64,000 nt of DNA from Cytophagales bacterium (GCA_013299115.1 JAAFKA010000002.1:186001-250000); one strand, 5' to 3'; shown: positions 39,425-47,636, counted from the first letter of the stretch. Made by a program: numbers and translations. The notes: generated from the letters alone by a model not told the origin.

Positions 39425-39961
39425 TTAATTTTTTGTCAATACATTTTTCGTATAGTGAATCATTTGCTCTACCAAAACTTCTACACCTTCATTGGGTTGG
39501 AGTTGTATCATCAGTTCAAAAAGTTCGGCATTGTTGCCATTGAAACAGCCAATTCTGCAAGAGGCTTGGCTATTTTTCACTATAAAATCTATCACTTCGG
39601 CAGGTTGTATGCCTATGCAATACAAGTAATCAAATTTTTTGCCTATAAATTCATGCACTTTAGGTTGCTTAATAGTTCCCAACCAATTTACTTCTTTTTC
39701 GGTACAAATATCGTATTTAAACCCATAAGGATTTTCGGTTTGCTCCTCCATATAAACTAAGGCATTTACATTCTTGCCATCTTCGAGCAAAGTTTTCATA
39801 AAACGGTTAATCATTGTACTGCTGTTGCGTTGGGTGGTGTAAATCAAAAAACCAATCTCCTGTGTCTGAGTATAATTGAGAGTTTTGCGTACCACCACCT
39901 GCGGCTTACCGTCTAAGTATCTTGACCTGAATTGCAAAAAAAAACTTTTTATTTTGTTCAT
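39425..39961 (-). CDS. DUF6913 family protein
   Basis: 178 residues from the ATG at 39961; the frame is open upstream to 40153 but that part contains no plausible start and overlaps repeats. N-terminal basic helix (MNKIKSFFLQFRSRYL), then a core with IGFLIYTTQ, MEEQTENPYGF, VNWLGTIKQPKVHEFIGKKFDYLYCIG and CRIGCFNGNNAELFELMIQLQPNEGVE, all typical of the Bacteroidota-only family DUF6913. No catalytic residues can be named. First gene of the operon with the GNAT and RsmI-like genes. Confidence 0.75.
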   Translation of the reverse strand: MNKIKSFFLQFRSRYLDGKPQVVVRKTLNYTQTQEIGFLIYTTQRNSSTMINRFMKTLLEDGKNVNALVYMEEQTENPYGFKYDICTEKEVNWLGTIKQPKVHEFIGKKFDYLYCIGIQPAEVIDFIVKNSQASCRIGCFNGNNAELFELMIQLQPNEGVEVLVEQMIHYTKNVLTKN

Positions 39962-40171
39962 CTTAAAGATAAATATAAAGAAATAGTCCGTATGAGATAC
40001 GGATTTGTAGAAATTAATAGCTAAGAATTTAAAACTTACAATTACTAATAGGCTGCAAAGTAGATTTTTTTTATTGGTTTTCCAAATTTTTGGACAGGAT
40101 AGTATTTGCGGTTGTGCGTAATTGAAGGATTTATTTTGAGAACTTCCAGGCACAAATATATGCCTCTATAA

Positions 40172-40264
40172 TAGAGTTTATGAATAAATTTTTGTTATGA
40201 GGTTTGAAAAAAGATGTCATTTTTTTGAAAAATGACATCTTTCGAAAATTATTCATAAACTCTA
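40172..40264. repeat. Nested inverted-repeat element
   Basis: Outer arms TAGAGTTTATGAATAA and TTATTCATAAACTCTA enclose inner arms AAAGATGTCATTTTTT and AAAAATGACATCTTT. The inner dyad matches that of the 35-bp hairpin at 29999-30069, though outer arms differ. It lies in the 800-base gene-poor gap 39962-40764. Confidence 0.85.
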
Positions 40265-40284
40265 ATTAAAATTTAGATTAATTT

Positions 40285-40350
40285 GGTCGTTTGACAATTT
40301 TTGTGGAAACGTAGTCTTTGATTTATCAAAGCCCCTTTTGAGCAAAGTTT
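40285..40350. repeat. Partial copy of the 35153-35273 element
   Basis: GACAATTTTTGTGGAAACGT followed by AGTCTTTGATTTATCAAAG and CCTTTTGAGCAAAGT match the inverse of 35205-35273 with few changes. Only this half is present here. Confidence 0.75.
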
Positions 40351-40510
40351 AAAGATTACTTTTGCCATAACAATAGCTACAACTAAAACCCAAACAAGTT
40401 TACTAAAAGAAACCCTAAAATACAAAAAAGGGCAAAAAGACTTTTCGGACAGCCTCTTTGACAACGTACAGAAATAATTACAAAAAAAACACAACTCTTG
40501 ACATAGGTCA

Positions 40511-40541
40511 TTTGTGAAGGCTAAACCTTGAACTACTTTTG
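40511..40541 (+). promoter_or_regulatory. Promoter separated from its gene by a repeat element
   Basis: TTTG at 40511-40514, 19-base spacer, TACTTTTG at 40534-40541: exact consensus. The next gene on this strand begins at 40765, and the interval is almost entirely the MITE-like element 40570-40721, which would therefore be transcribed as a ~215-base structured leader. Confidence 0.65.
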
Positions 40542-40569
40542 TATAGTAAACAATGCAAGTTGCATAATC

Positions 40570-40721
40570 TGTAGAACGGACTTCAGTCCGTTTTTTGAAA
40601 CAAATACTATATTTTTTGTTTCAGAAGTGTCAAAAAAACGGACTAAAGTCCGTTTTTTGAAACAAATACTATATTTTTTGTTTCAGAAGTGTCAAAAAAA
40701 CGGACTAAAGTCCGTTCTACA
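40570..40721. repeat. MITE-like element, TIR TGTAGAACGGACT, copy B
   Basis: Ends TGTAGAACGGACT and AGTCCGTTCTACA as in copy A at 366-550. The interior is two tandem copies of a 62-base unit (units begin at 40576 and 40638; a third ACGGACT at 40700 starts the terminal part), each with ACGGACTnnAGTCCGT and the dyad TTTTGAAACAAATA...TTTTTTGTTTCAGAAG. The interior sequence differs from copy A, only the ends are shared. Confidence 0.85.
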
Positions 40722-40764
40722 GCAAACGCAACTTACATAATAATCACTTAAAAACTATACAAAT

Positions 40765-42003
40765 ATGAACTCAAAAATTTTAGCCTTCATTGGCTTTTTG
40801 TTCGCAAGTAGCTTGGCAACTCATTTGGCTTTTGCCACTAATCCCGAAGCTGTTAATGTCATTAAATTTGGCGATGCCAATACCTTATTTGTTGGTGACA
40901 GCAAGTCCGCAACACTTTATGCGTACACAATAAGCCCAAATAACAATGCTGATGCCCAAAAAACCTACAATATTCACGATTTGAGTAGCCGAATTGCCAC
41001 TTTTGCAAAAGTTGGCGTGATGGATTTTATTGTGCGTGATATGGCAATTAACCCAACTTCCAAAGAGGCATTTATTGCCATTGACATCAAAACCAAAAAA
41101 GGCTACGAGTCGCAAATTTTGATAGTCAATCAAGCTGGAAATATCAAAAAATTGGACTTGGCAAACACCAAACACACCGAAATAAAATTGACCGATGCCC
41201 CAACAAGTGATGTAATATTTTGGGACAAAACCTCTATTCGTTCACTTACTTTTACAGACATTGACTTTTATAAAGGCAAGGTTTATATGAGTGGTATGAG
41301 CAATGCCGAATTTTCCTCAACTTTAAGAGTGGTTGATTATCCATTTACCAATAAAGTGAGCAGCACTTCTGTTGAGATTTTTCACGCCGTACACGGACAA
41401 AATGAAACAAGGGCACCAATCCAAACCTTGCAATTTGTTACTTTAAACAACGAAGATTACATTTTAGCAGCCTACACTTGCACGCCTTTGGTTTTAATTC
41501 CTGTAAAAGATTTGAAAGATAAAGCACATATTGTAGGTAAAACCATTGCAGAATTGGGTTATGGCAATACGCCTGTCGATATTATCAAATTCCAATCAGA
41601 AGGATTTGATAAAAAGCCTTACGAGGGCATTATTTTGGCAAATCGAAACAGAACTGCACAATTTGCAAACCTCAACGACATAGCAAAAAGTGCTACTGAA
41701 AACAACATAGCTTATGCAGGTATGGTAGAACACGCAGGCACACCCATAAGCAATTTGCCCATGACAGGTTTGTTGCAAATGGACGAGCAAGACGGCTATC
41801 ACATTGCCACCATGCGTAGAAATGACGAAACAGGGAGTTTGGAATTAATTTCTTTCTTAAAAAATCTGTATCTACGCTTAGACGAATTTGTATCTGAATA
41901 TGACCAACCTTCTTACAAATATGAAGGGCAACAGTTGCAAATGAAAGGTTTTCAAAATATGATGATACAAGATTTAGAGAAAGTTAAGTTTTTGAAAAAA
42001 TAA
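40765..42003 (+). CDS. Exported protein of unknown function, probable beta-propeller
   Basis: 412 residues. Signal peptide (FIGFLFASSLATHLAFA). The mature chain alternates short strands and turns in a propeller-like rhythm: VNVIKFGDANTLFVGDSKSATLYAY, REAFIAID-type blades (KEAFIAIDIKTKKG), SIRSLTFTDIDFYKGKVYMSG, EDYILAAYTCTPLVLIPV, and a C-terminal helix with LRLDEFVSEYDQPSY. No family recognised. It heads a four-gene run with a TMEM175 channel, an SbsA-like protein and an alginate-export-type porin, all but the channel exported. Confidence 0.7.
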   Translation: MNSKILAFIGFLFASSLATHLAFATNPEAVNVIKFGDANTLFVGDSKSATLYAYTISPNNNADAQKTYNIHDLSSRIATFAKVGVMDFIVRDMAINPTSKEAFIAIDIKTKKGYESQILIVNQAGNIKKLDLANTKHTEIKLTDAPTSDVIFWDKTSIRSLTFTDIDFYKGKVYMSGMSNAEFSSTLRVVDYPFTNKVSSTSVEIFHAVHGQNETRAPIQTLQFVTLNNEDYILAAYTCTPLVLIPVKDLKDKAHIVGKTIAELGYGNTPVDIIKFQSEGFDKKPYEGIILANRNRTAQFANLNDIAKSATENNIAYAGMVEHAGTPISNLPMTGLLQMDEQDGYHIATMRRNDETGSLELISFLKNLYLRLDEFVSEYDQPSYKYEGQQLQMKGFQNMMIQDLEKVKFLKK

Positions 42004-42020
42004 AAACACACCAGAAAACA

Positions 42021-42590
42021 ATGAAAACATCGAGATTAGAGGCATTTAGTGATGGAGTTTTAGCCATCATTATTACCATTATGGTACTGGAATTGAAGGA
42101 CCCCGAAGAAGCAAATTGGGAAGGATTGAGCAAAATTGCACCTATTTTTATCAGCTATTTGGTAAGTTTTGTTTATGTGGGCATTTATTGGAACAGCCAC
42201 CACCACCTTTTTCAGATAACGGAAACAGTGAATGGAAAAATTCTTTGGGCAAATTTGAACCTGCTTTTTTGGCTTTCTCTCATTCCTTTTACTACTTCTT
42301 GGATTGGCGAAAAGCATCTGGAGGCTTTGCCTGTTGCCTTGTATGGGTTTGTGTTTTTGATGAGTGGTATAAGTTTTTTGCTACTCAAAAGCCAAATTCT
42401 TAATAATCATTCAAAAGATGCAGCCATTCACAAAATGATTGGCTCACACAAAAAAGAATACCTTTCTCTGGGCATTTATGCTGCGGGAATAGCTTTTGCC
42501 TACCTGAATGTATATGTAGCAATGCTTTGTTTTATGGGTGTGGGCTTGGTTTGGTTTTTACCTGATACAAGAATTGAAGGAAAAAAATAA
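42021..42590 (+). CDS. TMEM175 family potassium-channel-like protein
   Basis: 189 residues with six hydrophobic helices. The N-terminus carries the family motif RLEAFSDGVLAIIITIMVLEL (RxxxFSDGVxxIxxT in helix 1), which forms the pore constriction in prokaryotic TMEM175 tetramers. WNSHHHLF and FWLSLIPFTTSWIGE follow as in other members. Bacterial TMEM175 conducts K+ with modest selectivity. It begins 17 bases after the stop of the preceding gene, indicating cotranscription. Confidence 0.9.
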   Translation: MKTSRLEAFSDGVLAIIITIMVLELKDPEEANWEGLSKIAPIFISYLVSFVYVGIYWNSHHHLFQITETVNGKILWANLNLLFWLSLIPFTTSWIGEKHLEALPVALYGFVFLMSGISFLLLKSQILNNHSKDAAIHKMIGSHKKEYLSLGIYAAGIAFAYLNVYVAMLCFMGVGLVWFLPDTRIEGKK

Positions 42591-42593
42591 AGT

Positions 42594-42670
42594 AGCCCCC
42601 AACCCCAAAGGGGAGTAAAAAATTCTAATATTTTTCCAAATAATAAAACTCCCCTTTGGGGTTGGGGGCT
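42594..42670. repeat. Inverted repeat with 23-bp perfect arms, AGCCCCCAACCCC
   Basis: AGCCCCCAACCCCAAAGGGG plus AGT at 42594-42616 is the exact inverse of 42648-42670, with a 31-base AT-rich centre. It fills the gap between the TMEM175 gene and the next ATG at 42680, so it lies at the ribosome-binding region of that gene and could sequester or terminate. Confidence 0.9.
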
Positions 42671-42679
42671 TCACTTTTT

Positions 42680-43489
42680 ATGAAAAAACTTACGTCTATA
42701 TTCCTGCTTTTTTGTTCCATAAATTTTGTTTTTGGGCAAGAAAACAAGCCAAAAATCCTCGCAATTTATCCGACTACGGACAGTATTCCTGTTAATATTT
42801 TGCGGTTTTATGTACAGTTTTCTGCCCCAATTCAAGAAATGGATATACTCAAACATATTCATTTGCAAGACGAAACAGGCAAAGATATGACAAGAGTTTT
42901 CTTTGAAAATCAATATGAATTATGGAATGAAAATCGTACAACAGTTACTTTGATTATTGACCCAGGCAGGGTGAAATTGGGACTTTTGGCAAACAATAAA
43001 ATGGGCAGGGCTTTTGACGAAGGCAAGAAATACAGCTTGACTGTTGATAGTTTATTGCTCGATTTTAACGACCAAAAATTAAGCAAAAGTTTCACTAAAA
43101 CCTTTGTGGCAGTGCAAGCAGACACTATAGCACCCGACACCAAAAAGTGGGAATTGCTATTGCCCAAAGTCAATACCAATGAGCCTCTTGTCATCAATTT
43201 TAAGGATAAAATAGACCATATTTCCGCCCAAACTTTCATCAAAATTAGGCAAGGAAATAAGGAAATTGAGGGCAAAATTAGCTTGCAAAATGGTGAACAA
43301 AAATGGCTTTTTATACCTAAAAGTAAATGGCAAATAACTGATTATCAAATTATTGTAAATCCAACATTGGAAGACATTGCAGCTAATTCTGTTCACCAAG
43401 TTTTTGACCATAAACCTGTGGAGTTTAAACAAAACAATTCCAATAATTTAATTATTCAATTTGGTGTTTATACGAAAAACAAGAAGTAA
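42680..43489 (+). CDS. Exported protein with SbsA/Ig-like domains
   Basis: 269 residues from the ATG at 42680. Signal peptide (IFLLFCSINFVFGQ). Residues ~25-135 resemble a bacterial Ig-like (SbsA-type) domain: PKILAIYPTTDSIPVNILRFYVQFSAPIQ, NRTTVTLIIDPGRVKLGL, with a second one from ~150 (NEPLVINFKDKIDHIS). Such domains occur in surface or periplasmic proteins and do not reveal function. It sits in an exported-protein run before an alginate-export-type porin. Directly after the stop is a hairpin (43483-43513) with 14-bp arms. Confidence 0.7.
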   Translation: MKKLTSIFLLFCSINFVFGQENKPKILAIYPTTDSIPVNILRFYVQFSAPIQEMDILKHIHLQDETGKDMTRVFFENQYELWNENRTTVTLIIDPGRVKLGLLANNKMGRAFDEGKKYSLTVDSLLLDFNDQKLSKSFTKTFVAVQADTIAPDTKKWELLLPKVNTNEPLVINFKDKIDHISAQTFIKIRQGNKEIEGKISLQNGEQKWLFIPKSKWQITDYQIIVNPTLEDIAANSVHQVFDHKPVEFKQNNSNNLIIQFGVYTKNKK

Positions 43490-43513
43490 CATTTCTCAAA
43501 GAAATGTTACTTC
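43483..43513 (+). terminator. Hairpin covering the stop codon of the SbsA-like gene
   Basis: GAAGTAACATTTCT and AGAAATGTTACTTC pair perfectly around a 3-base loop; the TAA of the upstream gene lies inside the left arm. No T-run follows, so it may be a repeat remnant as much as a terminator. Confidence 0.6.
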
Positions 43514-43559
43514 CACATTCATCACAGACTAAAGTCTATGCTACAAAATTTTTACTCAA

Positions 43560-44942
43560 ATGAAAACATACACTCTTTTAATTTGCATTTTTCTTGTCTT
43601 TTCTTTCTTCGCAAAAGCCCAAGAATTACCACCCATAAAAATCTTGCGAGCAGAAGAAGATTACAGCCTTTTGTTAAGCAATGATAGCCTTCGCAAAACA
43701 TTGTTTATCAACAAGTTAAAGGCAATTCCTTTCAATAAAAGCAAATCAATTTATTTGAGTTTGGGTGGAGAATTTAGACCCAGATTTGAATATACAGAGC
43801 ATAAAAATTGGAGTGCCGATGTCAAAGAAGACGAAAATTTTTATTCGCAACGCCTGATGTTTCACGCAGACATGCATATAAGCAAATATTTTAGGGTTTT
43901 CGGGCAACTCACACACGGCTTGGTTTCTTTGGAAAAACCTGTTTATGCCCAATCGGATAAATTGGATTTGCATCAGGCTTTTGCTGAATTTCGATTGCCT
44001 GTCAAAGCTACTTCGCTGAAATTGAGAGTAGGCAGACAAGAATTATTTTTGGGTTCTGGTCGGCTTATGGCTGTGAGAGATGGGCTAAATAGTCGCAGAA
44101 GTTTTGAAATGGCAAGGTTTATAGTAGAGAATAAAGACTATGTTGGTAATCTGTTTTTTGGCAGAGAGGTAAAAGTTCCTAATGGTTTTTTTGATAATGT
44201 TAGCACTGATGCACCTTATACGTGGGGAGTTGGCTTGACTGCTAATACAGCAAAAGTATTAGGAAAAACTACCATTTATTACATTGGTTTTGATGCCTTA
44301 ACAGTGAAATATAATGACGGAATAAATCCCGAAACTCGTCATACGATTGGCTTGCGGCGATTTGGAAATGTTGGAAAAAGATTTAAGTACAACACCGAAT
44401 TTAATTATCAATTTGGCAAATTTGGTGCAAAAAATATTAGTGCATTTTCTATTGAAGGAGATTGGCATTACAACTTTATTGATGCCAAATTTAAACCTGA
44501 TTTGGGCATAAAATTAGATTATATGTCGGGTGATGGCAATCAAAATGACGATAATTTAGGCACATTTAACCCTTATTTCAACAATCCTGCTTATTTTGGT
44601 TTGATAACCCAAGTTGGTGCAATGAATATGTTTGATATTCACCCCACTATAAAATTAAATTTGGCGGAGAAATTTAGTATGGTAGTAGAGGCAGATTTTT
44701 ATTGGCGTGCAGAATTGAATGATGGTTTGTATGGCGGTTCTAAGGCTTTGCTTCGTGCTTCAAATGACAACAAAAGTCGTTTTATTGGTTGGCAAAGTGG
44801 CTTGAAATTAGATTATGAACTCAATAGAAATATTACTTTTTCTAATGAAACTTACTTGTTTATGGCAGGAGATTTTATCAAAGAAACAGGTGATAGTGCT
44901 ACTACTTTTTATAATGGTTTTACGGTGTGGGTTGGGTTTTGA
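43560..44942 (+). CDS. Alginate-export-type outer-membrane barrel
   Basis: 460 residues. Signal peptide (LLICIFLVFSFFAKAQ), then a ~40-residue linker and an 18-strand-type barrel of the alginate export (AlgE-like) family: LSLGGEFRPRFEYTEHKNW, FRVFGQLTHGLVSLEKP, LKLRVGRQELFLGSGRLMAVRDG, ARFIVENKDYVG, DYMSGDGNQND, IHPTIKLNLAEKFSM, and terminal strand FTVWVGF ending in Phe. Members transport diverse small molecules; alginate itself is not implied. No alginate or polysaccharide genes are adjacent. Confidence 0.88.
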   Translation: MKTYTLLICIFLVFSFFAKAQELPPIKILRAEEDYSLLLSNDSLRKTLFINKLKAIPFNKSKSIYLSLGGEFRPRFEYTEHKNWSADVKEDENFYSQRLMFHADMHISKYFRVFGQLTHGLVSLEKPVYAQSDKLDLHQAFAEFRLPVKATSLKLRVGRQELFLGSGRLMAVRDGLNSRRSFEMARFIVENKDYVGNLFFGREVKVPNGFFDNVSTDAPYTWGVGLTANTAKVLGKTTIYYIGFDALTVKYNDGINPETRHTIGLRRFGNVGKRFKYNTEFNYQFGKFGAKNISAFSIEGDWHYNFIDAKFKPDLGIKLDYMSGDGNQNDDNLGTFNPYFNNPAYFGLITQVGAMNMFDIHPTIKLNLAEKFSMVVEADFYWRAELNDGLYGGSKALLRASNDNKSRFIGWQSGLKLDYELNRNITFSNETYLFMAGDFIKETGDSATTFYNGFTVWVGF

Positions 44943-44944
44943 GA

Positions 44945-44994
44945 AAAAAAAAACACCCCCTTGCAAGTTTCGCAACTTACAAGGGGTGTTTTTT
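44945..44994. terminator. Bidirectional terminator
   Basis: AAAACACCCCCTTGCAAGTT and AACTTACAAGGGGTGTTTTTT pair imperfectly around TCGC, with an A-run on the left and T-run on the right, between two convergent genes. Confidence 0.85.
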
Positions 44995-45007
44995 CAGAGA
45001 AAAAAGG

Positions 45008-45430
45008 TTATTTTAAGTTAGTTTTTTCGGCTTGGGCTGCATTTTGTTCTATCAAATCTGCCAAATACTCTACGGCAACAGTTTTTTCTACTAAGTTGCT
45101 GTTGGTTTGTTCAGTAGCATTTCTTTCAAACAAGGTAGCCATAGCACCTGTAATTTTGCAAGGTTTTGCCAATTCTAATGCCTGATGAGCCTCTGCCTTT
45201 GCGTCTTGGTCTATTAAGTTAGTAATGCACTCAGAATCTATTTCAGCTATGTCAAAAGTCAAAGTTCTGTTTACTTCTTCTTGAGCATCTGCTTCAATCA
45301 AAGTTAAAATTTCTGTTCTCAAAGTAACTTTTGGAGTTACATTTTTATCTTTGCCTTTGTCTGTTGCAGCAGCATTAGAAGTATTACCAAAGAACAAAAG
45401 AGTTGCGAAAATGATTGCTAATGTTTTCAT
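45008..45430 (-). CDS. Small exported helical protein of unknown function
   Basis: 140 residues from the ATG at 45430 (the open frame extends further but lacks a better start). Signal peptide (IIFATLLFFGNTSNAAA), then a Lys-rich stretch (DKGKDKNVTPK) and a mature part rich in Ala, Glu and Leu with two cysteines (SECITNLI, KPCKITG). It reads as short helices with the recurring pattern LIEADAQEE / LIDQDAKAE / LIEQNAAQAE, an internal repeat of about 45 residues. No family recognised. Convergent with the porin. Confidence 0.6.
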   Translation of the reverse strand: MKTLAIIFATLLFFGNTSNAAATDKGKDKNVTPKVTLRTEILTLIEADAQEEVNRTLTFDIAEIDSECITNLIDQDAKAEAHQALELAKPCKITGAMATLFERNATEQTNSNLVEKTVAVEYLADLIEQNAAQAEKTNLK

Positions 45431-45625
45431 ACAATTATATATTTTTTTGTGTGTGATGTCTTTTTGTGTGATATGTATTATAGATTGCCAAAGACGTGCC
45501 AATAAATTTAATTGATTGATTATCAAGTAGTTAAAAAAAATAATTTTATTTTTTTATCAAAAAATGTTCGTATCTGAACATTTTTTTGCACATTTCTGAA
45601 CAAAAGAAACAATAAAGGAAAACCA

Positions 45626-46615
45626 ATGAAACAAATACTCAACCAACTCTTCGAGTACAAAACTTTGAGTCGCCAAGAAGCCAAAAATATTTTGACTAAT
45701 TTGGCACAAGGAGCTTATAATTCGAGCCAAATGGCAGCTTTTATTACGGTCTATATGATGCGGAGCATCACCGTAGAAGAATTGGCAGGTTTTCGGGAGG
45801 CAATGTTAGCTTTATGCGTACCTTTGGAGTTGGCTCACTACCAAACCATAGACGTTTGTGGCACAGGTGGCGATGGCAAAGACACCTTCAATATTTCGAC
45901 CTTGGCAGCTTTTGTGGTGGCAGGAGCAGGACAAAAAGTGTGCAAACATGGCAACACAGGAGTTTCTTCGGTTTCGGGTTCGTCTAATATTATGGATTTT
46001 TATGGCTACCAATTTACCAACGACAGCAAAAAAATAGAGCAAAGCCTCGACAAAGCAGGAATATGTTTTTTGCACGCACCTTTATTTCACCCCGCTATGA
46101 AAAACGTAGCCCCTATTCGCAAAGAATTGGGTATCAAAACCTTCTTCAATATGCTGGGACCTATGGTAAACCCCGCCCAACCGCAAAACCAACTAACAGG
46201 GGTGTTCAGTCTTGAACTGTTGCGCTTATACGGCTACTTGTATCAACAAACCAACAAAAATTTTATGGTCTTGCACAGCTTAGACGGCTATGATGAAATT
46301 TCTTTGACAGGCGATGTTCGAGTGTTTTCGAACAAAGGAGAGCAGACCTACAGCCCCACCGATTTAGGTTTTGAAACCATAGCCCCCGAAACTCTGCACA
46401 GTGGCAATTCGGTGGCAGACGCAGCCAAAATTTTTATGAATGTATTGGAAAACAGAGCCACCAAAGCCCAAAAAAACGTAGTTCTTGCCAATGCTGCCTT
46501 TGCCCTTTGGTGTGCAAATCCTCAAAAAACTTTGCCCGACTGCATAGCAACAGCCGCCGAATCATTAGAAAGTGGCAAAGCCTTGACAAGTTTTAAAAAG
46601 TTGTTGGCGGCGTAA
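45626..46615 (+). CDS. trpD: Anthranilate phosphoribosyltransferase
   Basis: 329 residues. Catalyses anthranilate + PRPP to phosphoribosyl-anthranilate, the second step of tryptophan synthesis. Signatures: DVCGTGGDGKDTFNIST (PRPP-binding loop), VCKHGNTGVSSVSGSSNIMDFYG (the KHGN...SS region binding anthranilate and Mg), FLHAPLFHPAMKNVAPIRKELGIKTFFNMLGPMVNPA. The other trp genes are absent, so the pathway is not organised as one operon here. Followed by the CATTCTGAGC hairpin, which can serve as terminator. Confidence 0.95.
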   Translation: MKQILNQLFEYKTLSRQEAKNILTNLAQGAYNSSQMAAFITVYMMRSITVEELAGFREAMLALCVPLELAHYQTIDVCGTGGDGKDTFNISTLAAFVVAGAGQKVCKHGNTGVSSVSGSSNIMDFYGYQFTNDSKKIEQSLDKAGICFLHAPLFHPAMKNVAPIRKELGIKTFFNMLGPMVNPAQPQNQLTGVFSLELLRLYGYLYQQTNKNFMVLHSLDGYDEISLTGDVRVFSNKGEQTYSPTDLGFETIAPETLHSGNSVADAAKIFMNVLENRATKAQKNVVLANAAFALWCANPQKTLPDCIATAAESLESGKALTSFKKLLAA

Positions 46616-46663
46616 GAAACCAACTATGCTTAGGATTGTTTCACTTAGACACAGACTATTTTC

Positions 46664-46730
46664 ATTTTGTCATTCTGAGCGTAGCGAAGAATCTGGGTCA
46701 GATTCTTCGCTACGCTCAGAATGACAAAAT
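46664..46730. repeat. CATTCTGAGC repeat, copy 2: perfect inverted repeat, 32-bp arms
   Basis: ATTTTGTCATTCTGAGCGTA... and the exact complement meet at a 3-base loop (GGT). It lies between convergent trpD and rfbC. The same sequence type is found at 23447-23500 and 47354-47492. Confidence 0.92.
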
Positions 46731-46769
46731 ACAAAATATTCGGCAGCTAACTCAAAAACTACACAACGC

Positions 46770-47303
46770 CTACCTTATGCCAAGCAAAGGATAACTCTTG
46801 TCTTTTGGCGACACCATAACAGGGGGAAGTTGCCAATGAATAGCCAACAGAGGGTCGTCATAACGAACACCTCTATCTGCTTCTGGGGTATAGTAGGCAG
46901 TGTGGTGATAAAGCAATTCGGTATGGTCTTCGAGAGTTTGGAAACCATGTGCAAATCCTTCAGGAACATAAATCATTTGACGATTTTGGCTGCTCAATAT
47001 TGTACCAAAATGTTGCAAGTAAGTGGGAGAATCCAAACGCAAATCTACAATGACATCATACACACTACCCACAATGCAACGTATTAATTTTATTTCCTGA
47101 AACGGTGCCACTTGGTAGTGCATACCTCTTAGCGTGCCTTTATGGTGATTGATAGAGTGGTTGTGCTGCACAAAAGGCAACGTATGTCCAATGGCAGCAA
47201 ACTCTTTGAGGCAAAAAGTACGAGCAAAAAGTCCCCGTTCATCAGCAAAGGGCGTAAGGTCTATGACGTATGCCCCTGCAAGTGGTGTCGGTATAAATTT
47301 CAT
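46770..47303 (-). CDS. rfbC: dTDP-4-dehydrorhamnose 3,5-epimerase
   Basis: 177 residues, cupin fold. Epimerises C3 and C5 of dTDP-4-keto-6-deoxyglucose on the way to dTDP-L-rhamnose for surface polysaccharide. Signatures: DERGLFARTF (Phe/Arg active-site face), NHHKGTLRGMHYQ with catalytic His62, VYDVIVDLR, YVPEGFAHGFQTL (second His), and the Tyr region in YYTPEADRG. The other rfb genes (A, B, D) are not in the window. Flanked on both sides by CATTCTGAGC elements. Confidence 0.95.
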   Translation of the reverse strand: MKFIPTPLAGAYVIDLTPFADERGLFARTFCLKEFAAIGHTLPFVQHNHSINHHKGTLRGMHYQVAPFQEIKLIRCIVGSVYDVIVDLRLDSPTYLQHFGTILSSQNRQMIYVPEGFAHGFQTLEDHTELLYHHTAYYTPEADRGVRYDDPLLAIHWQLPPVMVSPKDKSYPLLGIR

Positions 47304-47353
47304 TGCAACCTAATTGGTGTAAAATGGATTAATGCAAACTATTTTAGTTTTGC

Positions 47354-47492
47354 AACTTAGATACTGACATTTTAAATTTATTTTTTGTCATTCTGAGCAT
47401 AGCGAAGAATTTGGCGTTTATTACGTCAAAAAGCAAAATCAGATTCTTCGCTACGCTCAGAATGACAAATTTAAAATGTCAGTATCTAAGTT
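47354..47492. repeat. CATTCTGAGC repeat, copy 3: long nested inverted repeat
   Basis: Outer arms AACTTAGATACTGACATTTT... (47354 on) and the inverse ending at 47492 enclose GTCATTCTGAGCATAGCGAA and its inverse, with a ~30-base centre. Arms are roughly 55-60 bases with few mismatches, so a 139-base near-palindrome stands upstream of rfbC. Confidence 0.9.
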
Positions 47493-47561
47493 ACAACTCA
47501 CAATTTTTTACAATGACTTACACCAAAGGTATTTAGAATAATTGAAAAGCTAAAATTTTTG

Positions 47562-47622
47562 GTAATTATTTAGCTACGTTGGCAATGGTCGCAGACCTTG
47601 ACAATCGTAGCTAAATAATTAC
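47562..47622. repeat. ACGTTGGCAATGG repeat, copy 1
   Basis: Flanks GTAATTATTTAGCTACG and CGTAGCTAAATAATTAC are perfectly inverse; between them lies TTGGCAATGGTCGCAGACCT and TGACAAT. Other copies: 48024-48070, 50365-50446 (a facing pair) and 56412-56466. Confidence 0.88.
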
Positions 47623-47636
47623 AATTCAGGCAATTT

